A stretch of 64,000 bases of DNA from the NCBI GenBank assembly GCA_018402565.1, contig JAGYIQ010000003.1, forward strand, positions 157,746 to 221,745, written 5' to 3'. The position numbers were made by a program, and so were the translations under genes. Below, piece by piece: positions 63,483 to 64,000 of the stretch (its first letter is position 1; each line of letters starts with the position of its first letter). The notes below the pieces were generated by a model. That model did not search any database, was not told the origin of the DNA, and saw only the letters and a list, made by a program, of their open reading frames with translations. Origin of the DNA: Pirellulaceae bacterium. Lineage in GTDB: Bacteria > Planctomycetota > Planctomycetia > Pirellulales > Pirellulaceae.

Positions 63483-64000
63483 TTATTCCTTCTGCTTGTC
63501 CTTCAAGCGTCGCTGCCGTTGTCGCTCACGTTCGCGGAGTTCCTGTCGGCTCTTGTCGTCCAACTGTGTCTTGCCGGCGGACGGCAGCGGCTTGGCCACA
63601 ACAGCATTGGAGGTCGCCAAGTCGCCATCGCGGGCGATGCTGTCCAAGATATCCTGCGACAACTGCGGCTTGGGGATCACGGCCCGTTCGATCAAGCCCC
63701 AGATACTGGAGGTAATGAAGTAGATACACAAACCGGCGGGCACCTTGAAGAACAGAAAGCCCATGAAGATCATCATGTAGCTCATCATCTTCTGCATCAA
63801 GGCCTGCTGTTCGTCCGTCGGCGGGGGCATGAAGATTTTCTGCTGGGCGATGAACAGCACGATCGTCAGGATCGGCAGCAGGTTGAAGTAGGGGCCCAAC
63901 CAACCCGTCTCGCCGGCGATAAACGTCGGCAAGTAGCTCGACCAATTCCAGAGTTGATCCGGGCCAGCCATGTTCGAACACCAGCTCATGCCGGGCAACA
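63483..64000 (-). CDS. yidC: Membrane protein insertase YidC, C-terminal part (runs off the window)
   Basis: The visible 171 residues include the Oxa1/YidC conserved tail: PYFNLLPILTIVLFIAQQK, then MQKMMSYMMIFMGFLFFKVPAGLCIYFITSSIWGLIER, which spans the last membrane helices, and a basic C-terminal tail (RQELRERERQRQRRLKDKQKE, 21 residues shown here as two parts: RQELRERERQ and RQRRLKDKQKE). YidC inserts inner-membrane proteins with or without Sec. The 5' part and its periplasmic domain lie beyond base 64000. The order yidC-mnmE is widely conserved. Confidence 0.95.
   Translation of the reverse strand, partial: LPGMSWCSNMAGPDQLWNWSSYLPTFIAGETGWLGPYFNLLPILTIVLFIAQQKIFMPPPTDEQQALMQKMMSYMMIFMGFLFFKVPAGLCIYFITSSIWGLIERAVIPKPQLSQDILDSIARDGDLATSNAVVAKPLPSAGKTQLDDKSRQELRERERQRQRRLKDKQKE

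Overview
The window looks like a chromosomal segment of a planctomycete, most likely of the Pirellula/Rhodopirellula type. This is an inference from gene style: CHASE2-GGDEF and Flp/Tad genes, secreted squalene-cyclase-repeat proteins, a GldG-fused ABC exporter, DUF4340, DUF4254 and DUF6263-like proteins, long N-terminal tails and often weak Shine-Dalgarno sites. There is no 16S gene to confirm it. I found no insertion sequence, phage, CRISPR array or integrase, so this reads as core chromosome.

Layout. 1-9.5 kb: a partial glycosyltransferase, an aldo/keto reductase, a TPR-type secreted protein, a zinc-ribbon membrane protein, a Flp pilin coupled to a CHASE2-GGDEF cyclase, a secreted cyclophilin overlapping hemB, a PepSY protein and ybaB. 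9.6-18.4 kb: a lone two-half ABC-2 permease, glutaminyl cyclase, then an ABC ATPase / permease-GldG fusion / DUF4340 module. 18.4-23.8 kb: a surface-polysaccharide group (flippase, O-acyltransferase, two GNAT/CelD-like paralogues). 23.9-25.9 kb: a fused E1 alpha-beta 2-oxoacid dehydrogenase.

26.3-41.9 kb, minus strand: the classic translation/transcription super-operon, in transcription order tRNA-Thr(TGT), tRNA-Tyr, tRNA-Gly, tRNA-Thr(GGT), tuf, tRNA-Trp, secE, nusG, rplK, rplA, rplJ, rplL, rpoB, rpoC, closed by a strong terminator. Its spacers are long and, on the transcribed strand, strikingly G+T rich. The rplL-rpoB gap is about 870 bp and starts with an attenuator-like hairpin.

42.3-54.6 kb: a DUF4254 gene, a 98-bp tandem repeat, an amtB-glnK pair with a near-perfect sigma-54 promoter, topoisomerase IV subunit B, an orphan NMT1/ThiY-type lipoprotein, tadA-tadB-tadC, a secreted protein, and an EboB-like TatD hydrolase with a small partner. 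54.7-64 kb: two squalene-cyclase-repeat proteins, a Bcp peroxiredoxin, small unknown proteins, a TauE-type transporter, a secreted DUF6263-like protein, an unusually long mnmE and the 3' half of yidC.

A theme across the window is short tandem duplication (periods mostly 12-19 bp, once 69 and once 98 bp) in spacers, protein linkers and gene ends. I see no obviously new defence or biosynthetic system. The best candidates for undescribed biology are the 98-bp repeat, the skewed spacers of the rpo operon, the split Flp/Tad-cyclic-di-GMP arrangement, the EboB-like orphan pair and the mnmE GTPase-domain insertions.
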